Assembly: GCA_037045685.1 (NCBI GenBank) | Contig: JBAOII010000014.1 | Coordinates: forward strand, 150,650 to 214,649 | Direction: 5' to 3' | Length of the DNA: 64,000 bases | From: Competibacter_A sp037045685 | Lineage (GTDB): Bacteria; Pseudomonadota; Gammaproteobacteria; Competibacterales; Competibacteraceae | Shown: positions 44,740 to 54,719 of the stretch, one piece after another | How the letters are laid out: every line of letters starts with the position of its first letter | Numbering within the stretch: the stretch's first letter is position 1 | The notes under the pieces: generated by a model | Databases searched by the model: none | What the model was told of the DNA's origin: nothing | What the model saw: the letters and a program-made list of their open reading frames with translations, nothing else | Made by a program: the position numbers and the translations under genes

Positions 44740-45186
44740 TCACCCGATACCGGCCGCGCCCGCCAGACTCGCCGCCACCGCGTCGGAACGGCGCCGCCCT
44801 TCCTCCACGGGGAAAAACCGCGCAAGACCTCGACTCGCCAGGGGATGGCGCCCGCTGCGGCGGGCCGTGATCCGCCGGGCGCGCTGGGGTGCCATCTCCA
44901 CCAGGCTGGCGTTCACCTCGTAGGTCGAGCCGTCCTTGGCCCGCAACACCACCTGCCAGAGCTCCTCGTCGGCGACGGCGGTGCGCTCGTGTCCCATCAG
45001 CTCCCGCTCGTCGTCCACCTGCAGGTCCCACTGCTGGACGTGGGGGATGCCGGCCACCGGGATGCGCGCCTCGTCGAACCGCCGCCGGACCCCGGCCAGC
45101 GGGGCGGCGCTGCCGGCCCAGCGGGCGAAACCGCATTCTTGCAGGGCGGCCAGTTCGGCGGGAAATAGGGGTCGGGTCGCGCTCAT
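44740..45186 (-). CDS. Hypothetical protein, 148 residues
   Basis: ATG 45186 follows GGAGG with 8-nt spacing. The start MSATRPLFPAELAALQECGF and the beta-rich middle (WQVVLRAKDGSTYEVNASLV) look like real coding sequence. The last 30 residues are low in character and may be a frame-shifted tail. The family is not recognised. Confidence 0.5.
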   Translation of the reverse strand: MSATRPLFPAELAALQECGFARWAGSAAPLAGVRRRFDEARIPVAGIPHVQQWDLQVDDERELMGHERTAVADEELWQVVLRAKDGSTYEVNASLVEMAPQRARRITARRSGRHPLASRGLARFFPVEEGRRRSDAVAASLAGAAGIG

Positions 45187-45433
45187 CGGTCAGATCCTCC
45201 GTTCGGTTGAACTGAAAAAGTCGGGACGTGCAGCGGCCGGTCTGGCTCCGGTTCGCCCCGCCGGTGCCGGCCGCGTTCTCGGGCGGGGATTGTCTTGTAT
45301 AAACGCAGCATGAATGACCCGAGAGAAAATGGGTAATACCATTTCTTTATATGGTTTTATTAGCAGGACTTTCGCTCGTAATTAATTCAAGAGCTTACTT
45401 TGCATTAAACCGGCTTTCTAATATGATCGGCAA

Positions 45434-46443
45434 ATGAAAATGACCAGACAGACTTATGTTGAATATATACATCGGCACGCCGATCAACTATACCTGCACC
45501 CACCTCGCCGATCATCTGGATGGCGGCATCAGCCATGATGAGATCAATGACTATTTGCGGCGGGAAATAGCATTCGGCACACACCGTTTTGGAATTGGCA
45601 AAGCCGCTAATCAACAATAGCAATGAAGCCTACCTGATCGTCGATGACAGCGTTCAGAGCAAAAGCCACTCCCAAAAGATCGAGATGGTAAAGCGTCAGT
45701 ACAGCGGAAACGCGCACGGCATAGTTAAAGGGATTGGAATTGTGAATTTGGTGCACGCCTTTGGAGATGACTGCCATCCGATAGACTATCGCGTGTATGC
45801 CCACGATGTAGATGGCAAAACAAAAAACGATCATTTCCGAGAGATGCTGTGTTTGGCTTTCGAAGAAAAACGCATCGAAGCGCAAACCATCCTGTTCGAC
45901 AACTGGTACGCTTCATCAGAAAATATTAAATACATTCATCGGCTTGAAAAATTTTTCATCACTTCGTTGAAAGAGAATCGCCCGATCAGTCTCAGCAAAG
46001 AGCAGGGCTACATTCATCTCCAAGATCTGCGGTGGACCGACGCGCAACTCCGATGCGGCATCACCGTCAAACTCAAGGAAATCCCGTTTAAAGTGCAACT
46101 TTTCAAGGTGGTCGCCACCAACGGCGACATTGAATGGGTGATCACGAACCGTCCCCCGGGCTCTATGGACACGGGTTTTGTTCAAAACGAGAACAAGAAG
46201 CGTTGGTTGATCGAGCGATTGCACAGAGAGCTAAAGCAGTTGACGGGCATCGAGCGGTGTCAGTGCCGCAAACGACGGGCGCAACGCAATCATTTCTCTT
46301 GTTGCTATCATGCTTGGTTTTCACTGAAAGTGATCGCGAGAAATCTAGGCAAAACGCTTTATCAGATCAAGCACAGCTTGGGGAGTGATTATTTGCGCAA
46401 CGAGCTACGAAATCCACGTATTCGCGCTTACCAACCCGCCTAA
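45434..46443 (+). mobile_element. IS4/IS701-like transposase, two frame changes
   Basis: The coding starts at ATG 45434 (MKMTRQTYVEYI), moves to another frame (GTPINYTCTHLADHLDGGIS), then, near 45588 at a shortened T/G run, to the main frame, ELAKPLINNSNEAYLIVDDS. The DDE residues are in LIVDDSVQSK, ILFDNWYAS and RWLIERLHRELKQLTG. The element is inactive as written. A/T content is higher than the surroundings. Confidence 0.8.
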
Positions 46444-46460
46444 TAGGATAAGCGAAATAC

Positions 46461-46490
46461 TTGCCAATATTTTTGTGAAAAATTTGGCAA
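46461..46490 (+). terminator. Hairpin downstream of the IS4-type transposase
   Basis: The arms TTGCCAATATTTTT and AAAAATTTGGCAA form an imperfect 13-bp stem with a GTG loop, followed by AAAAA rather than T. It may be a terminator or the end of the IS. Confidence 0.45.
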
Positions 46491-46696
46491 AAAATTGAAA
46501 TTTGGTTCATTCGCATGTACGGATGGCTCTTGGGAAGACTATAATGTCCGTATCCAGAAAGGCCTGCTCAGCCCCCTTGTGAAGCTGCTGGTCGCGTAAC
46601 ATGCCGAACTGACCGGAATCCATAATGAGCCAGACGGTTTGCCATCAACCCATTTAAAACCGCCATGAAAATTCCATCGCCCGAGCTGATCTCGCC

Positions 46697-47674
46697 ATGA
46701 TGCCCGAGTTCTCGCCGCCCGTCCCTGTCCCCGTCTCCGCTCCGGACAGTCCGGCCGACCTCGCCATCCCCATCCGGCTCGACCCGCTCGCCGCCCTGCC
46801 CGAGGAAGCGGTGTGGTTGGCGAACTTCGTCTCGCCCCGGACCCGGCGGACCTATCAGGCGGCCGTGCAAAGCTTCATCGCTTTCCACGGCCTGCGATCA
46901 TCGGACGAGCTGCGGACCGTCGGCCAAAGCCACCTGATCGCTTGGCGGGAGCACCTGACGCAAAGCGGCGCCAGCCCCCGGACCGTACAGAACCGGCTGG
47001 CGGCGGTGTCCTCGCTGTTCAAGCACCTGTGCGAGCGGCAGGTGGCGACGCGCAATCCGGTGACCGGGGTGCGGCGGCCCCGCGTTAACGCCAGCCGGGT
47101 GGACGCGGCGGTCCTCGTCCCCGAGCAGGTCCGGCGCCTGCTGCACGCGCCGGAGCCGGACACGCTCAAGGGAGTGCGGGACCGGGCCATCCTGCACGTT
47201 TTGTTTTACGCTGGCTGTCGGGTGTCGGAAGTCACCCACCTGAAGGTCAAGGACTTCTTCGAGGACGCCGGCTACTGGGTGCTGGACTTCGTGGTCAAGG
47301 GCGGCCAGCGCAACCGCCTGGCGATCCACCACGAGCTGCAACTGGCCTTGCGGGCGTACCTGGCGCAAAGCGGCCACGCCATCGAGCGGGAGTCGCCGCT
47401 GTTTTTGGCGGTGCAGCGGGCGGAGCGGCGGAAACCGCTGACCAGCCGGCAAGTTAGCAAGCTGTTTCACCGCTACGCCCGCGAAGCGAGCTTGCCGCTC
47501 GGGGTCACCCCGCACAGCGCCCGCGCCACCTTCATAACCGAGGCCCTGGACCGGAAGTGCCCCATCGAGGCGGTGCAGGCCAGCGTCGGCCATCGCCACA
47601 TCGCCACCACCAAGATGTACGACAAACGCAAGCTCCACTACCGGGAAAGCGCCAGTTTCGCCGTGCAGTATTAG
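46697..47674 (+). CDS. Tyrosine recombinase / integrase (XerC/D-like)
   Basis: The 325-residue site-specific recombinase starts with a Pro-rich ~30-residue tail, followed by a SAM-like core-binding domain (RTRRTYQAAVQSFIAFHG, RTVQNRLAAVSSLFKHLCE). In the catalytic domain are Arg in AGCRVSEVTHLK, Lys in VKGGQRNRL, His-x-x-Arg in TPHSARATFITEA, His in GHRHIATT and nucleophile Tyr in KMYDKRK. All are intact. It sits alone among IS remnants; the element it served cannot be delimited. Confidence 0.85.
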   Translation: MMPEFSPPVPVPVSAPDSPADLAIPIRLDPLAALPEEAVWLANFVSPRTRRTYQAAVQSFIAFHGLRSSDELRTVGQSHLIAWREHLTQSGASPRTVQNRLAAVSSLFKHLCERQVATRNPVTGVRRPRVNASRVDAAVLVPEQVRRLLHAPEPDTLKGVRDRAILHVLFYAGCRVSEVTHLKVKDFFEDAGYWVLDFVVKGGQRNRLAIHHELQLALRAYLAQSGHAIERESPLFLAVQRAERRKPLTSRQVSKLFHRYAREASLPLGVTPHSARATFITEALDRKCPIEAVQASVGHRHIATTKMYDKRKLHYRESASFAVQY

Positions 47675-47728
47675 AGCCTATCCGAAAAGTATAAATTTAT
47701 GATATATGTTTATGATGATGGGCATTTT

Positions 47729-48067
47729 TCATTGGTTTGAGGAAACAACTTTTTCAACATCTTTTTTAACATGATTCGGATAGAAGCGACATAAATCATT
47801 ACCACGCTGGAAGCGGTTTTTTTCGTATTCCCTCGCCAATCTACGATAACGACCGAGCCAAGCAAAGGTTCGCTCCATCACCCAACGTCGAGGAAGCGCC
47901 TCGAACTTTTTGCCTTTCCGGCGGACGATATCCAACTCGCAGGAAAAGGTATCCTTGACCCACTTGACCAACGGGCCTTGATAGCCTTGATCCGCCCAGA
48001 TTCGTCGCAGGGTTGGCACGGCCTCAAACACCCGCTGCAATACCGGCTTTGCCCCCTTACTCGCGAT
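47729..48067 (-). mobile_element. IS5-family transposase, C-terminal fragment
   Basis: The frame reads KPVLQRVFEAVPTLRRIWAD, QGYQGPLVKWVKDTF, then LPRRWVMERTFAWLGRYRRL, the C-terminal DDE end (catalytic Glu in VMERTFAW) of IS5/IS427-type transposases. The N-terminal two thirds are absent; upstream sequence from 48070 is unrelated. Confidence 0.75.
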
Positions 48068-48509
48068 CAGCCTTCCAGCCCCGGAAACCCCGCCCTGCTC
48101 GCCGTCTCTCGGAACTGGCCTGTCGCTATGAGGTGCGGTTGGTGCAGCAAAGCATTCTCGCCAGTGGCTGCGCCTTCACCCGGACTGCTGTCACAAGCAT
48201 AGCTCTCGCCAGCGGATCAGCGGAGTTTGGCCGCTTTTCAGGAACAATTGTCAAAACCGCTGCATTTAGCGGCTCTACGATATTTCGCGGTCCCCACCCT
48301 CGACCAAAGTTCAACAATCAAGACCTATGCCGTTAATTATCATTGAAATTTCTCCAGTGGCATAAGTGTTGCTTGTTCGAGCGACGAACAATTGATCGAT
48401 GGGGCTATTTCATTCCCTGGCAAGGAATTTTCCCAAGAGATGGCGTAATGGCTCGTCGGTCACGAACGACCTCTCGGCACTCGCAACCCCCTATTCTGGA
48501 GAAACCCCA
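48068..48509. other. Gap without a recognisable gene
   Basis: Sequence between the IS5 fragment and the glucosidase gene. Short frames occur on both strands with no family resemblance and no ribosome site. It presumably holds the glucosidase promoter; GGAGA at 48499-48503 is the ribosome site of the next gene. Confidence 0.4.
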
Positions 48510-51370
48510 ATGAAGGCCACGATTCCCATCGACAACCCCGAGCGCCTGCGCCTGGAACGACAGCACGAAGGCCGGGAAAACTGGCGGCTGTGGGGGCCGT
48601 ATCTCGCGGAACGGGCCTGGGGCACGGTCCGCGAGGATTACAGCGCCCACGGCGAAGCCTGGGAACACCTCGACCACGACCAGTCCCGCTCCCGCGCCTA
48701 CCGCTGGAACGAAGACGGCTTGGGCGGCATCTGCGACGAGCGGCAGCGGCTGTGTTTCGCGCTCGCCCTGTGGAACGGTCGCGACCCGATTTTGAAAGAG
48801 CGGGCGTTCGGCCTGACCGGCAATCAGGGCAACCACGGCGAGGACGTGAAGGAGTATTACTTCTATCTCGACGCCACGCCCAGCCACAGCTATTTGCGCT
48901 ACCTGTACAAGTATCCCCAGGCCGAATATCCCTACGGCGGGCTGGTCGAGGAAAACCGCCGCCGGGGTCGCCTGGACCCGCCGTTCAACCTGCTGGACGC
49001 CGGCGTTTTCGACGGCAATCGTTACTGGGACGTGGACGTGTCCTACGCCAAGGCCGGCCCGGATGAAATCCATATCCGCATCACCGCCGCCAACCGTGGA
49101 GCGCGAGCGCGGCGACCCTGCACCTGTTGCCGCAACTGTGGTTCCGCAACACCTGGGCTTGGGGCGACGAGGAGAAGGAACGGGCGCTGGCGGAACTGCG
49201 GGGCGATCCGGTCGATCACCCGACCCGAAACCGGCCAAGCCGAGCTTGCGCGCGATGACAGCGCCCGACCGGCGCGAGCATGGGCGGTGCGCGCCGAGCA
49301 TCCGACTTTGGGCGCGTATCACCTGTACGGCCGGCAATCCGCCGAACCGCTGTACACCGAGAACGAGCACAACGCCCAACGGCTGTGGGGACTGGCGAAC
49401 GCCACGCCCTACGTCAAAGACAGCTTCCATCGCCGGGTGGTGAACGGCGAGCAAGACGCGGTCAATCCCGCGCGGGAAGGCACCAAGTTCGCCGCCTGGC
49501 ACGCGCTGACCGTGGCCGGCGGCCAGCAGGCTCAAATAGAGCTGGTGCTGAGCGCCGCGCCGCTGGCCCAGCCTTTCGCCGCCAGCGCAAACGGTGTTCG
49601 CCGACCGCCAGTCGGAAGCGGATGCGTTTTACCGCGACCTGCTGCCCGAATGCCTCCGACGAAGACCGGCGTATCCTGCGCCAAGCGTCGGCCGGCATGA
49701 TCTGGAGCAAGCAGTTCTTCCACTACGACGTGGCTCGCTGGCTGGACGGCGACCAGTTCCCGCCGCCCGAGAGTCGCAAAGGGGGCCGCAACCGCACCTG
49801 GCGGCATCTCAAGGCGTCCGACGTCATCTCCATGCCCGACAAGTGGGAGTATCCCTGGTTCGCGGCCTGGGATCTGGCCTACCACTGCGCCGCGCTGTCG
49901 CTGGTGGACGTCGATTTCGCCAAGGACCAGATCGAGCTGGTGCTGCGGGAAAACTACTTCCACCCCAACGGCCAGATTCCCGCCTACGAATGGGCGTTCG
50001 GCGACGTGAATCCGCCGGTGCACGCGATGGGCGCGCTGAAGGTGTTCCGGGCCGAGCGAGTCCAGCGCGGCCGGGGCGATCTCCATTTCCTGGAACGGGT
50101 GTTTCACAAGCTGCTGCTCAACTACGGCTGGTGGATCAACCGCAAGGACAGCGACGGCAACAACGTGTTCGAGGGCGGTTTCCTCGGGCTGGACAACATC
50201 TCGGTGTTCGACCGCTCCCACCCACTGCCGGCCGGCTACGCGCTCAAGCAGGCCGACGCCACCGGCTGGATGGCGATGTTCGCCCTGAACATGACGGTCA
50301 TGGCGCTGGAGCTGGCGGCCGAGGATCGGGACTACGAAGACATCGCCATCCAGATTTATCGACAGTTCCTCGCCATCGCCAACACCATCGCCGGCCACGC
50401 CGGCCACGAAGTGCCGCTGTGGGACCCGGAAGCCGGTTTCTTCAAGGATTTGATGATCTGCCCGGACGGCCAGACCCAGCGGATCGACGTGTATTCCTGG
50501 GTCGGGCTGATTCCGCTGTTCGCCTGCGAGGTGGTGGATCGGCGCATCCTGGCCAAGGTCCCCCGGTTCCGCGAACTGCTGCGCCAGCACCGGCACGGCG
50601 TGTTCGACGGCAGCGTGATCTGCCAATGCCCGGATTGGGAAAACGACCGGGGCGAGCACCTGCTGTCGCTGGTCACCAACCGGATGCTGCCGCGCATTCT
50701 GAAGCGGCTGCTGCGGGAGGACGAGTTCCTGTCGCCGCACGGCATCCGCAGCGTCAGCCGCCTCCACGCCACGCAAAAGCATCTGGGCACCCTGCCCGGC
50801 GTCGGCGAGGCGCATCATCGAGTACGTGCCCGGCGAATCCAACTCCGGGCTGTTCGGCGGCAACTCCAACTGGCGCGGCCCGATCTGGCTGCCGACCAAC
50901 TACACGCTGGTGCAGGCGCTGGAGAAGTTTCACCGCTTCCTCGGCGACAACTTCACCGTCGCCGTGCCCAGCTCTGGGCGACCGGGAACTGACTTTGCAG
51001 GAAATCGCGACCTTGATCGCCGAGCGATTGGTGGGCATCTACCGTCGCGACGCCGAAGGACGCCTCCCGGCATTCCCGGCCGACAGCCCGTTCCAGCACG
51101 ATCCGCACTGGCGCGACCTGCTGCAATTCTACGAGTACTTCCACGGCGACACCGGACAGGGTTTGGGTGCCGCCCATCAGACCGGCTGGACCGGCCTGCT
51201 GGCGAATTTGGTGATGCGCCGCTATCGGCGGGATATCCCGACCTATTGGAGCCAGCGGATGGCGGCTGTGGGGGCGACCGGTCGGTCGTTGGAGCCAGCG
51301 GATGGCGGTCATGGGGGCGACCGGCCGGTCGCCCCTACCGCGACCCCGGTCCACGAGCGCGGTGGAGGGT
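48510..51370 (+). pseudogene. Glucosidase (MGH1-like / GH63 family), many frame changes
   Basis: ATG 48510 (GGAGA, 8-nt spacing) opens NPERLRLERQHEGRENWRLW and GPYLAERAWGTVREDYS, the start of MGH1-type glucosidases of about 880-950 residues. The coding then runs through all three frames: SYLRYLYKYPQAEYPYGGLV; after 49095 FRNTWAWGDEEKERALAE; then EHPTLGAYHLYG; after 49590 QASAGMIWSKQFFHYDV, MPDKWEYPWFAAWDLAYHC and GQIPAYEWAFGDVNPPVHA (catalytic region); finally SGLFGGNSNWRGPIWLPTN and HQTGWTGLLANLVM. At least six single-base changes break it. The 3' end passes into the repeat at 51246-51335, so the exact stop is unclear. Substrate would be an alpha-linked glucoside. Confidence 0.75.
51246..51335. 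repeat. Tandem duplication carrying a perfect 22-bp palindrome
   Basis: A ~46-bp unit (TGGAGCCAGCGGATGGCGG, then GGGGGCGACCGG) occurs twice in tandem. The second copy ends in a perfect palindrome at 51314-51335 with arms GGGGCGACCGG and CCGGTCGCCCC and no loop, followed by TACCG. This looks like a REP-type element placed at the end of the glucosidase gene. Confidence 0.7.
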
Positions 51371-51376
51371 TGAGCC

Positions 51377-53505
51377 ATGCTGACCGCCACCGTCGCCGCC
51401 GTCCGGCACCGCCGGGCCAACGTCATCGCGGCCTTCCTCAAGCGCGCGGACGAAGCGCTGCGCGTCGCCGAGAGTCACGCTCTACCCCTTCCTCGATCTG
51501 GCGATCCGGCTGTGGCTGGCGCAAGCGTTCTGGGTGTCGGGCGTGCTCAAACTCGCCAACTGGGACACCGCGCTCACGCTCGCCACCCACGAATATCCGG
51601 TGCCCTGGCTGGACCCGTTCACGGCCGCCGTGCTGGGCGTCGTCACCGAGGTGCTGGGTTCGACGCTGCTGGCGTTCGGGCTGGCGACTCGCTTGGCCGC
51701 GATCCCTCTGTTGATCTTGACGCTGGTGATCCAGTTCGAATACCGCGCCCTGGATCAACACCTCTACTGGGCCGCGCTGTTCGGCTGGTACATGGTCATG
51801 GGGGCGGGGCCGATTTCGCTGGATCGGCTGTTGGCGTCCGGCTTGGCTTCCTCGGCGCTGCCGCTGGTCGAGCCGCTGGGCCGGCTGTACGCCGCGCTCA
51901 CCCGCTACCTCGGTCCGGTCTATCAGCTCGCGCTGCGCCTCTGGCTGGCGAGCTTGTGGTTCACGCCCGTTCTGGTGGGACGCTCGTTCCTGGAAGCGGT
52001 GCTGGGGTTCGTGAGCCCTCTGCTGGCGCTGGGGCTGGCGACTCGGTTGGCCGCCATCGGTGCGGCGCTGGCGCTGCTCGGCTCCGGCTTCATGGGCGTG
52101 GACGAAATCCAGGCCATCGACCGGCTGTATCAGCTTTTCCTGCTCGGCCTGATCGCGCTGCGCGGGCCGGGGCCAATCGCCGCCGACACCGTCTTGCAAC
52201 ACCAACTCGCCCGCTGGTTCCCGCCGCTCGAAAGCTGGTCCGACGCCGCGCTAGAGGATGTGCCGCATGTGGTGGTGGTCGGCGCCGGTTTCGGTGGCTT
52301 GAAGGCGGCGCACGGTCTGCGGCTGGCGGCCTGCCGGGTCACCGTCATCGACAAGCGCAACTATCACCTATTTCAACCGCTGCTATATCAGGTGGCGACC
52401 GCCAGCCTGTCGCCGGCCGATGTCGCCACCCCGATCCGGGCGCTGTTCCGCGACCAGCACAACGTGCGGGTGTTGCTGGGCGAAGTGGCGGGCGTGGACA
52501 CCGCCGCGCGCCAGGTGATTCTGAGCGACGGCAGCGCATATCGGTTACGACTATCTGGTGTTGGCGACCGGCGCACGCCACAGCTACTTCGGCCGCGACG
52601 ACTGGGAGCCTCACGCGCCGGGCCTGAAGCGCATCGACGACGCCACCGCCATCCGCCGCCGCCTGTTGCTGGCCTTCGAGCAGGCCGAGAACTGCGCTGA
52701 TCCCGAGGAACGGCGACGGCTATTGACCTTCGTGATCGTCGGCGGCGGTCCCACCGGCGTGGAGCTGGCCGGGGCCATCGCCGAACTGGCCCGGCACGGC
52801 TTGGCCGGTGAATTCCGCAACATCGACCCGGCCCAGGCGCGGGTGCTGCTGGTGCAGTCGGCGCCGCGCCTGCTGCCGGCGTTCCCGGAGTCGCTCTCCG
52901 AGGTGTCGGCGCAATCGCTGCGGATGCTGGGCGTGGAGGTGCTGACCCAGAGTCGGGTGGAGAAAATAGATGCCGATGGGGTGTGGGTATCCGGCCAGCG
53001 GATCGGTTCCCGCACCGTGTTCTGGGCGGCCGGGGTGATGGCTTCGCCCGCCGCGCACTGGCTCAAGGGCGACGCCGATGCGGCCGGCCGCCTCAAGGTG
53101 GGGCCGGATCTGACCGTGCCCGGTCTGCCCGACGTGTTCGCCGTCGGCGACACCGCCCTGAGCGAAGCCTGGGACGGCAAGCCGGTGCCGGGACTCGCCC
53201 CGGCGGCCAAGCAGCAGGGCGCTTACGTCGCCCGAATCATCAAGGCTCGCCTGGAAGGTCGGACCGGCTTGCCGCCGTTCCGTTACCGCCACCTGGGCAA
53301 TCTCGCCACCATCGGCCGGCAGGCGGCGGTCGTGGACTTCGGCGGGTTCCGCTTGAGCGGGGCGCTGGCCTGGTGGCTGTGGGGCGTCGCGCACGTCTTC
53401 TTTCTGGTGGACACGCGCAAGCGCCTGTCGGTCGCCATCGAATGGTTCTGGGCCTATCTCACCTACAAGCGCGGCACCCGGCTCATCACCGGCGGCAAGG
53501 AGTGA
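51377..53505 (+). CDS. DoxX-DoxX-NDH-2 fusion: membrane domain plus FAD NADH dehydrogenase, two frame changes
   Basis: ATG 51377 follows GGAGGG. The coding begins in one frame, changes near 51475 (TLYPFLDLAIRLWLAQAFWV) and near 52545 (YDYLVLATGARHSYFGRDDW). The first ~270 residues are two DoxX-like four-helix units (VSGVLKLANWDTALTLATH; then VYQLALRLWLASLWF and VDEIQAIDRLYQLFLLGLIA). A type-II NADH dehydrogenase follows: FAD motif HVVVVGAGFGGLKAAHGL, NAD motif FVIVGGGPTGVELAGAI, the VFAVGDTAL motif and a membrane-binding C-terminal helix. It would pass electrons from NADH to quinone, with the DoxX part adding a membrane quinone or thiol function. As written the gene is broken in two places. 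Confidence 0.75.
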
Positions 53506-53516
53506 GGAACATCGAC

Positions 53517-54719
53517 ATGACCAAGCCCACTTCATCGAACGGGCCGGCGGTGCTCGCGGTTTATCTCATCGCCTTCCTGCAAGGTTTGACGCTGGTCAGC
53601 TTTCCCGCCAGCAGCGCCGTGCTGAAACAGATGCACGGCTTCACCGACGCCCAGTATGGCGCCATTTTTCTGCCGCAGGTCGCGCTGGCGGTGCTGGGCG
53701 CGGTGGCCGGCGGGATGCTGGCTCGCCGCTTGGGCTTGCGACCGTTGCTTTGGCTGGCGGCGGCGGGCAACGGCCTGTCGCAACTGGCGCTGGCGGCGAG
53801 CCTCTGGGTCATGCCCGCGCTGGCGTTCCCGACCATTCTGGTCGGGACGGCCCTACTGGGATGGAGTTTCGGGTTGGGCGGCGCGCCGCTGAACAGCTAT
53901 CCGCCCCGGCTCTTTCCCAAGCGCGCACCGGCCGCCGTGGTCGCCCTGCATACCTTGCTGGGACTCGGCTTGATGGTGGGGCCGCTGCTGGCGGACGGTT
54001 TCGGCCGGGCCGGCGAGTGGATCGGTTTTCCCTTGTCGCTGCTGGGCTTGAGCGCGCTGCTGGCGCTGACCGCTGCCGCCGTGCGCTTGCCGCCGGATGT
54101 CGGCGGCGAGACGGAGCGCCAAACCGACGCGAATCCGCCCCTGAGTTCCGGCGCGTTCTGGACGTTCGCCGCCATCGCGGTGCTGTACGCTTTCGCCGAG
54201 GGCACTTTCGGCAACTGGGCGGCCGTCTATCTGCGCGAGGCCAAAGGGTTGTCGGCGACCGTGGCGGCGCTGGCCCTGTCGGTGTTCTGGGGCGCGATGG
54301 TGGCGGGTCGCTTGCTGGTCTCGGTGCTGGTCGCGCGGATCGCGCCCCTGATGATCTGGCTGGCGCTGCCGGCGTTGATGATCGCGGCCTTTCTGTTGCT
54401 GCCCGGCGCCGACACGCCGGCATCGGGGCTTGGATTGTTCGCGCTGGCCGGACTGGCCTGCTCGGCTTTTTTCCCGCTGACCATCGCCTTGGCGTCAGAG
54501 CGGTTTCCCGAACACGTCGCTTGGGTTTCGTCCATGCTCATCGCCGCGCTGATGGTGGGCGTCGGGCTAGGCTCGTTCGCGATCGGGCCGCTGCGGGAAT
54601 GGCTGACGTTCGAGCAACTCTACCGGCTCTCGGCGTTCTACCCGGCTGCGGTTATCGGGCTGGCGCTGCGGGCGGTTGCCGGCTCGCGGCGGCGGGTGGC
54701 GGCCGAAGTCGGGGCCTGA
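53517..54719 (+). CDS. MFS transporter
   Basis: The 400-residue product has twelve predicted helices; ATG 53517 follows GTGAGGAAC, 11 nt after the NDH-2 stop. The loop motif GGMLARRLGLRPLLWLAAAG is MFS motif A-like. The substrate is not clear; homologues with FLQGLTLVSFPASS starts are general permeases. It is probably cotranscribed with the NDH-2 fusion. Confidence 0.82.
   Translation: MTKPTSSNGPAVLAVYLIAFLQGLTLVSFPASSAVLKQMHGFTDAQYGAIFLPQVALAVLGAVAGGMLARRLGLRPLLWLAAAGNGLSQLALAASLWVMPALAFPTILVGTALLGWSFGLGGAPLNSYPPRLFPKRAPAAVVALHTLLGLGLMVGPLLADGFGRAGEWIGFPLSLLGLSALLALTAAAVRLPPDVGGETERQTDANPPLSSGAFWTFAAIAVLYAFAEGTFGNWAAVYLREAKGLSATVAALALSVFWGAMVAGRLLVSVLVARIAPLMIWLALPALMIAAFLLLPGADTPASGLGLFALAGLACSAFFPLTIALASERFPEHVAWVSSMLIAALMVGVGLGSFAIGPLREWLTFEQLYRLSAFYPAAVIGLALRAVAGSRRRVAAEVGA

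Noticed and set aside
48126..48336. Short frames on both strands before the glucosidase gene
   Set aside because: No ribosome site, no family resemblance, and they overlap each other.
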